The notes: generated by a model from the letters alone, not told the origin. 11,498 nt of DNA from Pseudomonadota bacterium (GCA_016522385.1 JAEKFU010000237.1:1-11498); one strand, 5' to 3'; numbered from the stretch's first letter, positions 1 through 7,900 are shown. Numbers and translations are program-made.

Positions 1-141
1 GGTAGTGACCCTTGGGGAGACTACCGGGCTGGCTTTTTTGGCACGACGACAATCGTTCCGGCTGATTTCGGCATGCCGAACGGCTTTGCCAAGGCCCCTC
101 TCCAGCTAATGCTCGACGTTGAAGGCACACGGAACAAATAA
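1..141 (+). CDS. Partial CDS, 3' end of an unrecognised protein
   Basis: The first 46 codons are open in frame 1 from the window edge and end at TAA 139-141, followed directly by a second in-frame TAA. The translated tail begins GSDPWGDYRAGFFG and ends DVEGTRNK. It is Gly/Phe/Pro-containing with mixed polar residues, and reads like a folded domain end rather than random translation, but I do not recognise the family. It converges on the DUF2155 gene, with a hairpin between the two. The start and most of the protein are outside the window. The coding call rests on the uninterrupted frame, plausible composition and the tandem stop codons; function is unknown. Confidence 0.6.
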   Translation, partial: GSDPWGDYRAGFFGTTTIVPADFGMPNGFAKAPLQLMLDVEGTRNK

Positions 142-148
142 TAAAGGA

Positions 149-176
149 CGGCACGGGCCGTTCCCCGGCCCTGCCG
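149..176. terminator. Hairpin between convergent genes, possible terminator
   Basis: The arms 149-159 and 167-176 pair as ten GC-rich base pairs with one bulged C at 154 and a 7-nt loop. The hairpin sits between the stop of the + strand gene (141) and the stop of the minus-strand DUF2155 gene (248). Read on the minus strand it is followed by a T-rich stretch (TCCTTTATTATTTG), so it fits best as the terminator of the minus-strand operon. On the + strand no T run follows immediately. Position and stem support the call; termination is inferred. Confidence 0.5.
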
Positions 177-247
177 CCCACAGCATATTGTTCGTGTGTG
201 TGTTTTTCGGCGGGAGCGGGCCGGCGTTGAATATATCCAAGCCAATC

Positions 248-700
248 TCAATTGGCCTGTTTGGGGATGTCGGCGTTGCCTGTGCTTGCGGGCGGCACCA
301 ATTCGGGCTCTGGCTTGCGATTGGGATCACGGCAACCGGTTAGCCAGACGTCATAGACTGGGTGCTCGACGGCGTTTAGGCCAGGGCTTTGCGCCAGCAT
401 CCAACCGGTGAAAATTCGCTTAAGATTGCCGTCGAGCAGATTTTCATCGATCTCGACGAATGCCGTTGTCTTGGGCTCCTCAATAGCCGGGCGCGTATTG
501 CAAATCCGCGGGCTGACATTAAGCGCACCAAAGCGCTTGGTCTTGTCGATCTCGATCTCGAAAGTCGTAATCACACCAGTGATCTTGTCGAGGCCGGCAA
601 AGATTGCGACGGGGTTCTGGATTGGACCGGCATGGAGCGGTGCAGCACAGAACGACAAAGTTGCGGCAGCGAAAACCCCGAAATTGGCAAGTCGAGACAT
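248..700 (-). CDS. DUF2155 domain protein, exported
   Basis: A 150-aa protein of the DUF2155 family, typical of Alphaproteobacteria and of unknown biochemical role. Residues 1-24 form a signal peptide (hydrophobic core ending near LHAGPI), so it should be periplasmic. The family core follows: LDKITGVITTFEIEID, then a PRICNTRP segment, TTAFVEID, and the diagnostic IFTGWMLAQSPGLNAVEHPVYDVWLTGC. After this comes a Pro-rich tail of about 25 residues. The ATG at 700-698 shares its A with the TGA stop of the methyltransferase upstream (TGATG), so translation is probably coupled; a GTG at 703 is a less likely start. It is the last gene of the minus-strand cluster. In related genomes this family commonly sits beside the NDUFA12 homologue, as here. 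Confidence 0.93.
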   Translation of the reverse strand: MSRLANFGVFAAATLSFCAAPLHAGPIQNPVAIFAGLDKITGVITTFEIEIDKTKRFGALNVSPRICNTRPAIEEPKTTAFVEIDENLLDGNLKRIFTGWMLAQSPGLNAVEHPVYDVWLTGCRDPNRKPEPELVPPASTGNADIPKQAN

Positions 701-1461
701 CACGCCTTCACAGCCTCAAAACGCAAGCGCACGTAGTCAGCCGTCCAGTTTCCGCGCGCATCGCACAGAACCGGTCGCAATAGGTCTTCAACCTCGGCCA
801 AGACCTCCTCCTGCGCATCACCATACTGCTCAAAGAACGGTTTGCGGAAAAGCTTCAACCATTCGACCATACCGGTCTTCAATGGTGTTGGACGCGGGAA
901 ATTGCCGATACGGCGAACGTCGAAACCATGCGCGGCGAGTAAGTCCGCATAAACCTCTGGCGAGGGAAAGAACCATGGCCCGGCAAGGGCCTCGTTGCCG
1001 CCGCGGCGCTGTGCGGTGACGCGCATGGCCGTGACGATCGCTGCAACGTTACCGTGGCCGCCAAACTCGCCGACAAAGCGGCCAGGCGACTTCAGCGCTC
1101 GCGCCACGCCGGCGATTACTTTGTCCGGTTCGGTCATCCAATGCAGCGCGGCATTCGAGAACACAGCATCGAACTCGGATCGGAAAGTCAGCGCATGGCC
1201 ATCTGCATGGTGCACATTGAGTCCGCGGCTGCGGGCCCGGCCGAGCAGATCTTCGCTGGCGTCGATGCCGACGACCTCGGCCCCTGTGGCCGCCAACTTT
1301 TCGGTCAACGCTCCATCACCGCAACCCAGATCGAGAATGCGCTCGCCGGCCCGAGGCGCCAGCCATTCGACCACCGCACCGGCCAGATCGGAGACAAAAC
1401 GGGCGTGCTTGTCGTAACTCGTTGCCGACCAGGTTTGCTGGCGGGCGGTAGCGCTCGTCAT
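700..1461 (-). CDS. Class I SAM-dependent methyltransferase
   Basis: A 253-aa Rossmann-fold methyltransferase. The SAM-binding motif I ILDLGCGDG is at about residues 42-50, the acidic ribose-binding residue at D67 (VVGIDAS), the adenine-contact region near HADGHALTF (85-93), and motif IV at FDAVFSNAALHWM (97-109). The W.A..Y..H..FV start and the NAALHW motif resemble trans-aconitate 2-methyltransferase (Tam)-like enzymes, but the substrate cannot be read from sequence. The frame is open to 1506, yet the ATG at 1461 overlaps the mlaD stop as ATGA and gives the normal N-terminus, so I chose it. Its own stop overlaps the DUF2155 start. Coupling on both sides says it is co-expressed with a lipid-transport protein and an exported protein, which may or may not reflect shared function. 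Confidence 0.92.
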   Translation of the reverse strand: MTSATARQQTWSATSYDKHARFVSDLAGAVVEWLAPRAGERILDLGCGDGALTEKLAATGAEVVGIDASEDLLGRARSRGLNVHHADGHALTFRSEFDAVFSNAALHWMTEPDKVIAGVARALKSPGRFVGEFGGHGNVAAIVTAMRVTAQRRGGNEALAGPWFFPSPEVYADLLAAHGFDVRRIGNFPRPTPLKTGMVEWLKLFRKPFFEQYGDAQEEVLAEVEDLLRPVLCDARGNWTADYVRLRFEAVKA

Positions 1462-1910
1462 TTGTTTTTGTCGCTGTTGAACAGATATTCGTTGACTAAG
1501 CCCCACAGGTCGATGGCGCTCTGGGTATAACTCATCTGATCGCCATCCTTCAGTTTGTCATCGCTGCCACCGGGCTCCAGGGCAATGAACTTTGCCCCTA
1601 GCAGACCTTCGGATGTGACTTTTGCGGTCGAATCATCCGGCAGGGATACGCTGCGATCGATCGACATGGTCAGCACAGCCTGAAAATTCTCCGCGTTGAG
1701 GTTCTGGTCGGTCACTGAGCCAACCTTGATGCCGGCTAGCCGGATGTCGGACCCGATATTGATGCCCTCGACATTCTCGAATTCTGCGGTGAGCGTATAG
1801 CCGCCCTGGCCTTTGCCGGCGCCCGACGTCGTATATGCAAAAACAAAGAAAACAGCAGCAATGCCGATGACAGCGGCACCGATGAGCGTTTCGACAATCG
1901 AATTCTTCAT
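1458..1910 (-). CDS. mlaD: MlaD-like MCE-domain lipid-binding protein
   Basis: A 150-aa MCE protein, the size of MlaD, the inner-membrane-anchored periplasmic lipid-binding subunit of the Mla phospholipid transport system. Residues about 8-28 are a single N-terminal membrane anchor (TLIGAAVIGIAAVFFVFAY). The MCE domain follows at about 37-115, with the hallmark FENVEGINIGSDIRLAGIKVGSV and the later SEGLLGAKFIALEPGG. The ATG at 1910 is preceded by GGGAG six bases upstream, which decides it over the longer reading from 1937. The stop overlaps the methyltransferase start. mlaE and mlaF (permease and ATPase) are not in the window; hexamer formation with them elsewhere is inferred from the family. 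Confidence 0.93.
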   Translation of the reverse strand: MKNSIVETLIGAAVIGIAAVFFVFAYTTSGAGKGQGGYTLTAEFENVEGINIGSDIRLAGIKVGSVTDQNLNAENFQAVLTMSIDRSVSLPDDSTAKVTSEGLLGAKFIALEPGGSDDKLKDGDQMSYTQSAIDLWGLVNEYLFNSDKNK

Positions 1911-1946
1911 GGACGTCTCCCGTGCTTCAGTGCACACCGTTGCGGT

Positions 1947-2348
1947 CTAGGGTTGCCAGGCCTCGTAATCCGGCTCGGTACCTGCAGCCTTTGGCGCGCC
2001 GGCGACGATACTGCCCGGCGGCCGGTAGGCAAGGGCTGAGCCGGTCGGGTTGGCCTGGTGCGGTTTGTGCCATTCACGTGCTGTGTAGTCGGTCTCACCT
2101 GGCGGTGTGTCCACCGTATGATGCATCCAACCGTGCCAGCCTGGTGGGATGCTGGAGGCTTCGGCATAACCGTTGTAGACGACCCAGCGCCGCTCAGCGA
2201 TCGATTCGGGCACTGCCGATGGGGCGCGATAGTATTTGTTGCCGAACTCATCCTCACCGACGAACTCGCCCTTGCGCGCAGTATACCAGCGCAGGCCCAG
2301 CGTTCGACCGTTCCACCATGTAAAGAACTCTTTGAGAAAATCCAGCAA
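1947..2348 (-). CDS. NADH:ubiquinone oxidoreductase 17.2 kDa accessory subunit (NDUFA12 homologue)
   Basis: A 133-aa protein of the NDUFA12/B17.2 family, an accessory subunit of respiratory complex I on its matrix/cytoplasmic arm, found in alphaproteobacteria and mitochondria. Visible family features are FFTWWNGRTLGLRWYTARKG near the N-terminus, GEDEFGNKYYR (about 31-41), ERRWVVYNG (52-60), and PPGWHGWMHHTVDTPP (68-83), followed by a Pro-rich tail ending YEAWQP. The start appears to be TTG at 2348: AGGATCAGG lies just upstream, no ATG or GTG gives the expected N-terminus, and homologues begin a few residues before FFTWWNG. The gap to mlaD is 36 bp, so the two are probably co-transcribed, though functionally unrelated as far as known. 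Confidence 0.95.
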   Translation of the reverse strand: MLDFLKEFFTWWNGRTLGLRWYTARKGEFVGEDEFGNKYYRAPSAVPESIAERRWVVYNGYAEASSIPPGWHGWMHHTVDTPPGETDYTAREWHKPHQANPTGSALAYRPPGSIVAGAPKAAGTEPDYEAWQP

Positions 2349-2764
2349 GTACCTGATCCTATCTTGATGCCATCAGCGGACTGGCTCGGATACACGGCCG
2401 GTTCGTCACCGCATGACCGATTGTGCCGGAATATGGCGCAAAGAAAGTGGCAAAGTCCAGCCCCAGTAATGCAAATTGCAGAGACCAAGATCTGTTCATG
2501 AGCGCGCTTGGGTTCCGATCAACAAAGAATTTATGATCTGCGCGCTGCCATTGCTCCACAACATCATAGCTCAATACGTCGTCCGCCTCTCATACAAGTC
2601 GACAAGCCTGCAGCCGACCCAGGGTCTGTTGAGACCCCAGATCAATGGTCAGATTGCGACATGACCCAAGTCGCTGTCGAGCGAGACAAATCAGGTTGCA
2701 TTGGTATTAGTGGGTCAACAGCATCAGGCGTGCCGCGGGTACGCGTATTTGGCGAGTGCGCCCC
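2349..2764. other. Divergent intergenic region, no convincing gene
   Basis: These 416 bp separate the divergent NDUFA12 and EamA genes and must hold promoters for both. Short open frames exist on both strands (for example 2359-2574 minus and 2508-2891 plus), but their translations have no recognisable domain and the plus-strand one runs into the EamA gene. I saw no tRNA, no clear terminator hairpin and no convincing -35/-10 pair; a TTGACC on the minus strand at 2716-2711 lacks a good -10 partner. Confidence 0.5.
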
Positions 2765-3757
2765 ATGGACCGAGCCGCTCAACCCCCTTTGGAAACGCAG
2801 GCGCGGGTCGACGACAATGCCCGTGGCATTTTCTTTCTGTGTGCCGGTCTGTTCATATTCTCCTTTCAGGACATCATCATCAAACATCTGAGTGGAGATT
2901 TCCCTGTGCATGAGCTTGTATTTGTGCGCGGGCTGGTGGCAACGCCATTGCTGCTGCTGCTCGTGCATTATGATTCGGGGTTTGGCTCTCTGCGCACTGA
3001 CCATGCCTGGATGCACATTAGTCGCTCGTTTTTGATGTTCTGCTCTTACCTGTTCTACTATCTAGCAATCGCGGCAATTCCGATCACCACAGCGATTTCG
3101 CTGTTTTTTGTCGCGCCACTTTTCATCACCGCGCTGGCGGTGCCGTTTCTTGGCGAAAGGGTCGGATATCGTCGCTGGTTGGGCGTCGGTGCCGGTTTCA
3201 TCGGCGTGCTGATCATGCTGCGTCCCGGCCTTGGGGTAGTCGAGCCGGCCGCGCTGCTCGCTCTGTCCTCAGCGTTCACCTATTCGTGCGCACAATTGCT
3301 GGCCAGGCGACTTGGGATGACTGATTCTGCGTCGACGATGGCGTTCTACGCGGCGATGGTCTTTACCTATATCGGTGGTCTCATGGGCTTTGTCATTCAT
3401 CTGACCGGCTTTGCGCCGAGCGATCACCCAAGCCTCGATTTTCTTCTCAAACCATGGCGGATGCCAGGCGGGCTGGAATTCGCAATGCTGCTGACCATCG
3501 GCGTCATCTCCGCTGTCGGCTTTTACCTTTTATCGCAGGCCTACCGGGTCGGCGCCGCCAACGCCGTCGCGCCGTTCGAATACACGTCAATGCTATGGGC
3601 TGTCATGCTCACATATATGGTGTGGGGAGCAATACCTGATTGGTACACATTGCTGGGTGCAGCGTTCATCGTGTCAGCAGGCATTTATGTGCTGCGTCGC
3701 GAACGCCTCAGAGTCAGAAAACCACTGGCCGCCAAAGGCCCCTACCGCAGCCGTTAG
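2765..3757 (+). CDS. EamA/DMT-family membrane transporter
   Basis: A 330-aa integral membrane protein of the drug/metabolite transporter superfamily with two EamA repeats and about ten hydrophobic segments. The first repeat covers roughly residues 20-150 (GIFFLCAGLFIFSFQDIIIKHL, then ELVFVRG and PITTAISLFFVAPLFITALA ending in the conserved FLGERVGYRRW). The second covers roughly 160-310 and contains the matching Y.VGAANAVAPFEYTSMLWA segment. Substrate is unknown; members export amino acids, nucleosides, drugs or small metabolites. The ATG at 2765 is preceded by a weak GGCGAG eight bases upstream; GTG 2756 is an in-frame alternative three codons longer. The C-terminus is basic and cytoplasmic. 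It appears monocistronic. Confidence 0.92.
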   Translation: MDRAAQPPLETQARVDDNARGIFFLCAGLFIFSFQDIIIKHLSGDFPVHELVFVRGLVATPLLLLLVHYDSGFGSLRTDHAWMHISRSFLMFCSYLFYYLAIAAIPITTAISLFFVAPLFITALAVPFLGERVGYRRWLGVGAGFIGVLIMLRPGLGVVEPAALLALSSAFTYSCAQLLARRLGMTDSASTMAFYAAMVFTYIGGLMGFVIHLTGFAPSDHPSLDFLLKPWRMPGGLEFAMLLTIGVISAVGFYLLSQAYRVGAANAVAPFEYTSMLWAVMLTYMVWGAIPDWYTLLGAAFIVSAGIYVLRRERLRVRKPLAAKGPYRSR

Positions 3758-3914
3758 GCATTTAATGAACCGTTGGCGGCGGCGCAGTCCAGTGCCGACA
3801 CAAAACAGTCAGTGATGATTTCGCAGAACTGCCATTCAGCCGTCATAGCGATGTCACGGGGTCATGGCATCCATCCGGGGAAGTTCAAAGCTTTCATTGA
3901 ATGGAGGTTTGTAG

Positions 3915-4229
3915 ATGTCGAGTAGAGCACGAAACCTGGCTGAGAGAGCCCAGTCGGTTCTCGGCAATAAGAACCTGGCCATGCGCTGGCTCAGCCGACC
4001 GAACAGCTTGTGTAAAGGTTCATCCCCCATGGTGGCGGTTGATACCGCTGAAGGCTGGCAGCAGGTCGAACGACAGCTGGCCTGGTTCGCCGGCGATCGA
4101 CCGGCTGTTCGGGCCCGTCGCTTTGGCAAAGCTGACAGCCCGCAGGATCTGATCGAAGACCCGATGATCCAATCGGTGCTCAGTCGCGCCGGTAGCGGAC
4201 CGGAAGAACTCTTACAAATCGGCCAGTAG
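3915..4229 (+). CDS. DUF2384 (MbcA/ParS/Xre antitoxin-like) small protein
   Basis: A 104-aa soluble protein whose residues about 12-60 match the toxin-binding DUF2384 domain of Xre/MbcA/ParS antitoxins: an A..VLGN..LAMRWLSRPN segment, SSPMVAVDTAEGWQQVERQLA, then FAGD. This is the family's usual pattern of A-W-L-x-x-PN, a 'P-L' turn and a terminal 'EG...VE..L' helix. An N-terminal helix-turn-helix, as in full Xre antitoxins, is absent. About 40 residues after the domain (RARRFGKADSPQDL onward) are not recognised. The ATG is well supported by GGAGG seven bases upstream. Such proteins usually pair with a RES-domain toxin; none is adjacent, so it is an orphan or has another role. Family call is by pattern recognition only. 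Confidence 0.75.
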   Translation: MSSRARNLAERAQSVLGNKNLAMRWLSRPNSLCKGSSPMVAVDTAEGWQQVERQLAWFAGDRPAVRARRFGKADSPQDLIEDPMIQSVLSRAGSGPEELLQIGQ

Positions 4230-4236
4230 GTCGGAA

Positions 4237-4255
4237 CACGCTGTCAGGCAGCGTG
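4237..4255 (+). terminator. Hairpin just after the DUF2384 gene
   Basis: A perfect 7-bp inverted repeat, CACGCTG (4237-4243) and CAGCGTG (4249-4255), with a 5-nt loop, begins seven bases after the stop codon. Position fits transcription termination or 3'-end protection. No T run follows (AAAGTTC), so intrinsic termination is uncertain. Confidence 0.4.
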
Positions 4256-4326
4256 AAAGTTCAAACTTGCGACTGCCCAGCGACAGCTGCCGCGAATCGC
4301 ATTTCAATATCAATTTGTTGGTGAGT

Positions 4327-4349
4327 CGTGGCGGATGAACACCGCCACG
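4327..4349. repeat. Perfect 8-bp inverted repeat, 7-nt loop
   Basis: CGTGGCGG (4327-4334) and CCGCCACG (4342-4349) form a perfect GC-rich hairpin around ATGAACA. It lies about 100 bp after the DUF2384 stop and 215 bp before the NrdR box. It could be a second terminator-like stem, a protein-binding palindrome, or neutral. Confidence 0.5.
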
Positions 4350-4565
4350 GCGTCAAAATTGCCCTGCAAAAGGCGTTCGCGGGCAACGTGATACCAATTC
4401 TTAACCAAAAAATTTGATCAGCCAGCCGACGACTGATCGGTGACGACACGTGCTTTCATCCACAAGTTGCCATATGGCCTAGACAGCGAACCCCGCAGGA
4501 ACCCTTGCACTTTGGCCACGAATCATCCGACTGTCGGGGTTGTTCACAAGTCGTTTGAGCCGTGG

Positions 4566-4581
4566 GCACAATATGTTGTGT
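4566..4581 (+). promoter_or_regulatory. NrdR box 1 upstream of nrdJ
   Basis: The 16-mer GCACAATATGTTGTGT matches the NrdR consensus aCaCwAtATaTwGtgt, recalled from the literature, at 14 of 16 positions, including both outer CAC/GTG halves. NrdR is the zinc-ribbon/ATP-cone repressor of ribonucleotide reductase genes, and the gene 320 bp downstream is nrdJ. The site lies 25 bp upstream of the predicted -35 element. Confidence 0.85.
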
Positions 4582-4596
4582 TTAGGATTTGTTAAC

Positions 4597-4612
4597 ACAC
4601 TAATTGTTGACG
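4597..4612 (+). promoter_or_regulatory. Degenerate NrdR box 2 overlapping the -35
   Basis: ACACTAATTGTTGACG matches the NrdR consensus at about 10 of 16 positions, with a perfect left half (ACACTA). Its start is exactly 31 bp after that of box 1, which is the three-helical-turn spacing expected for NrdR box pairs. It covers the predicted -35 hexamer, so binding would block RNA polymerase. Weak alone; the spacing gives it weight. Confidence 0.6.
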
Positions 4613-4636
4613 TATGCCGGTGTCCTGAACTAGACT
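4607..4636 (+). promoter_or_regulatory. Predicted sigma70-type promoter of nrdJ
   Basis: A -35 element TTGACG (4607-4612) is followed after 18 bases by the -10 element TAGACT (4631-4636). Transcription would start near 4643 and leave a leader of about 260 nt before the nrdJ ATG. The overlap with NrdR box 2 supports this as the regulated promoter. Confidence 0.6.
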
Positions 4637-4642
4637 ACCGTC

Positions 4643-4902
4643 ATGCTTAAGAGGCAGCGGCGCGGGTAAGTAGACAGGTGTCGTATGCGGTCCAAAGGGC
4701 CGCTCCAAACATACCAAATTAGTCAACGGAGAAGCCTATGTAGTTTCTCCGAGCGAGGTTGGGCGTCGTGTCAGCGCAGGGGCAGTATGCCTGGCGTCGG
4801 TAGAGTTTGTGTGCGCCGCGCATGCGGCAGGGAAGATTGGGCCACAGGTCCGGGCTACGGACCTAGCGAACTTGAACTCTATATTCAAAGCGAGGGGATC
4901 TC
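4643..4902 (+). ncRNA. Structured nrdJ 5' leader (candidate cis-regulatory RNA)
   Basis: The predicted untranslated leader contains four separate stem-loops. They are 4687-4693/4697-4703 (7 bp including one G-U, AAA loop), 4727-4733/4745-4751 (CGGAGAA with TTCTCCG, perfect, 11-nt loop), 4815-4819/4824-4828 (GCCGC with GCGGC, 4-nt loop), and 4846-4852/4858-4864 (AGGTCCG with CGGACCT, perfect, 5-nt loop). The last ends 23 bases before the Shine-Dalgarno. I see no cobalamin-riboswitch B12 box. A published 'nrdJ RNA motif' exists as I recall, but I cannot test whether this matches it. The 75-codon frame 4685-4912 inside the leader looks non-coding. Confidence 0.45.
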
Positions 4903-7900
4903 ATGCGCATAGAGCGCCATTTTACAGAAGCCGGAAAGGGTCCGTACGACACTATCGAATTTCGTACGGCGAACAGCGAAATCAAGAATCCGGACGGTTC
5001 GGTGGTCTTTCATTTGGCCGATATCGAAGTGCCCGCAGCCTGGAGCCAGGTGGCCGCCGATATTTTGGCACAGAAATATTTCCGTAAGGCTGGTGTACCA
5101 GCACGCCTGAAACGGGTTGAGGAAAATACCGTTCCCTCTTGGCTTTGGCGGTCAGTGCCCGATGAGGCAGCACTTGCCGAATTGCCGGAAGATGAGCGAA
5201 CGACGTCTGAGATCTCCGCTCGGCAGGTGTTCAATCGACTCGCCGGTACATGGACCTATTGGGGCTGGAAAGGCGGCTACTTTGATTCCGAACAAGACGC
5301 CCTCGCCTATTATGAAGAACTGTGCTTCATGCTGTGCACACAGCGCTGCGCACCCAATTCACCACAATGGTTCAATACCGGTCTTCACTGGGCCTATGGC
5401 ATCGATGGACCGGGACAGGGGCATTACTATGTCAATTTCGAAACCGGCAAGCTAATCAAATCCAAATCAGCTTATGAACATCCCCAGCCGCACGCGTGTT
5501 TCATCCAGTCGGTTGCTGATGATCTGGTCAATGAAAACGGCATTATGGACCTGTGGGTCCGCGAAGCTCGACTCTTCAAATACGGCTCGGGCACTGGCTC
5601 GAACTTCTCGCAAATTCGCGGCGAGAACGAACCTTTGTCGGGGGGCGGCAAGTCTTCCGGGCTGATGTCGTTCCTGAAGATCGGCGACCGAGCAGCCGGT
5701 GCGATCAAATCAGGCGGCACAACTCGGCGGGCGGCCAAGATGGTGGTGGTCGACATCGATCACCCGGACATCGAGGCCTATATCGACTGGAAGGTCAAGG
5801 AAGAGCAAAAGGTTGCCGCATTGGTAACCGGCTCGAAGATCGTCAAACTGCACCTGAAATCTGTCATCAAAGCCTGTGTGAACTGCGAAGGTCCGGGCAA
5901 TGACTGCTTTGACCCCACTAAGAACCCCGCCCTGAAGCGGGCCATCAAGGAGGCCCGTCGAGCTCAAGTTGCCGACAGCCTGATCAAACGGGTCGTACAG
6001 TTCGCACGGCAGGGCTTCAAGGACATCGAGTTCGACACCTATGATACCGATTGGGATGGCGAGGCCTACCGCACGGTATCAGGCCAGAACTCCAACAACT
6101 CGGTCCGCGTCACCGATGACTTCTTGCGGGCGGTAGAGAATGACGGTGACTGGGACCTCAAATGGCGCATGGCCGATAGTGTCGCCAAGACGGTCAAGGC
6201 GCGCGCACTTTGGGATCTTATCGGTGAAGCGGCCTGGGCTTGCGCCGACCCCGGTATCCAATACCATACGACGATCAATGACTGGCACACCTGTCCGGCA
6301 GCAGGCGAGATCCGTGCCTCGAATCCTTGCTCTGAGTATATGTTCCTGGACGATACTGCGTGCAATCTCGCCTCGCTCAACCTCCTGCAATACCGCAATC
6401 CCGAGACAGGAGAATTCGACAGCCCGGCGTTTGAACATTCGGTTCGGCTGTGGACTATCGTGCTTGAAACGTCCGTGCTGATGGCGCAGTTCCCGTCCAG
6501 GCAGATCGCCAAGTTGTCCTACCAGTACCGCACCCTAGGGCTTGGATTTGCCAATATCGGCGGTCTCTTGATGACCTCCGGCATTCCTTATGATTCAGAA
6601 CAGGGTCGCGCAATCTGCGGTGCGATCTCGGCGATCATGACCGGTGTCGCCTATGCCACGTCAGCAGAGATGGCCGCTCAACTCGGGCCGTTTCCAATGT
6701 TTCAACCGAACCGGGAACACATGTTGCGGGTGATGCGCAATCATGCCCGCGCCGCCGCGGGCCAAACCGACAGCTACGAGATGCTCAATACGGTTCCCGT
6801 GGCTCTTGATCATGCAAATTGCCCTGGCGATCTGGCAAACCGGGCGGTTGCCGCCTGGGAGAGGGCAGTGTCGCTGGGTGAACAGCATGGCTACCGCAAC
6901 GCGCAGTCCACGGTGATCGCCCCAACCGGTACAATCGGCCTTGTCATGGATTGCGATACGACCGGGATCGAGCCGGATTTTGCCCTAGTGAAATTCAAGA
7001 AACTCGCCGGAGGCGGATACTTCAAGATCATCAACCGGGCAGTGCCGGATGCGCTGAGGGGGCTTGGCTACACTGCGATCGAGATTGAAGAGATCGTCAA
7101 ATATGCCGTCGGTCAAGGTACCTTGTCGGGTGCGCCCGGCATCGACCATGATGCACTGAAGGCCAAGGGATTCACGACCCGAGAACTGCAGGCTGTGGAA
7201 GACGGGCTGGCATCAGCCTTCGACATCAAATTCGTTTTCAACCGATTCACGCTTGGCGATGACTTCTGCAAGGACGCGCTTGGACTGACCGATGTGCAGC
7301 TTGATGACTTCTCGTTTGATCTCCTGGCGCATCTCGGCTTCTCAAGAGCCGATATTGAGCAGGCCAATATCCATGTGTGCGGGGCAATGACACTGGAGGG
7401 AGCGCCACACCTGAAAGATGAGCACTTGCCGGTGTTCGACTGTGCCAATCCGTGCGGCCGGCTCGGCAGGCGCTATCTGTCTGTTGAAAGCCACATCCGC
7501 ATGATGGCGGCGGCGCAGCCGTTCATCTCCGGGGCCATCTCCAAAACCATCAACATGCCCAACGAGGCAACCGTTGAAGATTGTCTGGCCGCCTACGCGC
7601 TATCCTGGAAGCTGGCGCTAAAGGCCAATGCGCTCTATCGAGATGGTTCCAAGCTGTCTCAGCCACTGCACGCCGCTCTTATCGAAGATGATGACGAAGA
7701 TGCCGATAATGATGTAGTCGAGCAGGTTGCGGCGACCCAGCCGCAGGTGCAGCGTGTCGAGAAGATCGTGGAAAAAGTCGTCGAAGTGGCGGCCAAACAG
7801 GAACGATTGAAACTACCGCTGCGCCGTAAAGGCTACACCCAAAAGGCGATCGTCGGCGGCCACAAGGTCTATCTGAGAACCGGCGAATATGACGATGGCC

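Larger units (their letters stand above)
4230..4560. other. Intergenic region with a cluster of inverted repeats
   Basis: No credible gene is visible between the DUF2384 gene and the nrdJ promoter. The stretch instead holds several inverted repeats: 4237-4243/4249-4255, 4327-4334/4342-4349, 4416-4421/4433-4438, and a wider AACCCCG 4489-4495 with CGGGGTT 4535-4541. The first two are the strongest and are listed separately. The 62-codon minus-strand frame at 4261-4449 has no recognisable content. Confidence 0.5.

Noticed and set aside
408..1019. 203-codon + strand frame opposite the DUF2155 and methyltransferase genes
   Set aside because: Antisense shadow of two clear coding genes; Arg/Pro/Ser-rich with no domain.
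2508..2891. 127-codon + strand frame across the EamA start
   Set aside because: It runs out of frame into the EamA gene and its translation lacks any domain or good start signal.
4456..4549. DnaA-box-like sites TCATCCACA (4456-4464) and a weaker TTGTTCACA upstream of nrdJ
   Set aside because: One and two mismatches to TTATCCACA; only two sites, not clustered, so chance is the simplest explanation. No origin features are present.
4643..4902. Cobalamin riboswitch ahead of the B12-dependent reductase
   Set aside because: No B12 box or the GGGAA and GCCACTG-type conserved elements could be found; the hairpins do not follow that architecture.
4685..4912. 75-codon + strand frame in the nrdJ leader, overlapping the nrdJ start
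   Set aside because: Weak ribosome-binding site, no recognisable content, Cys/Arg-rich composition typical of an out-of-frame GC-rich leader; the bases fold into hairpins instead.
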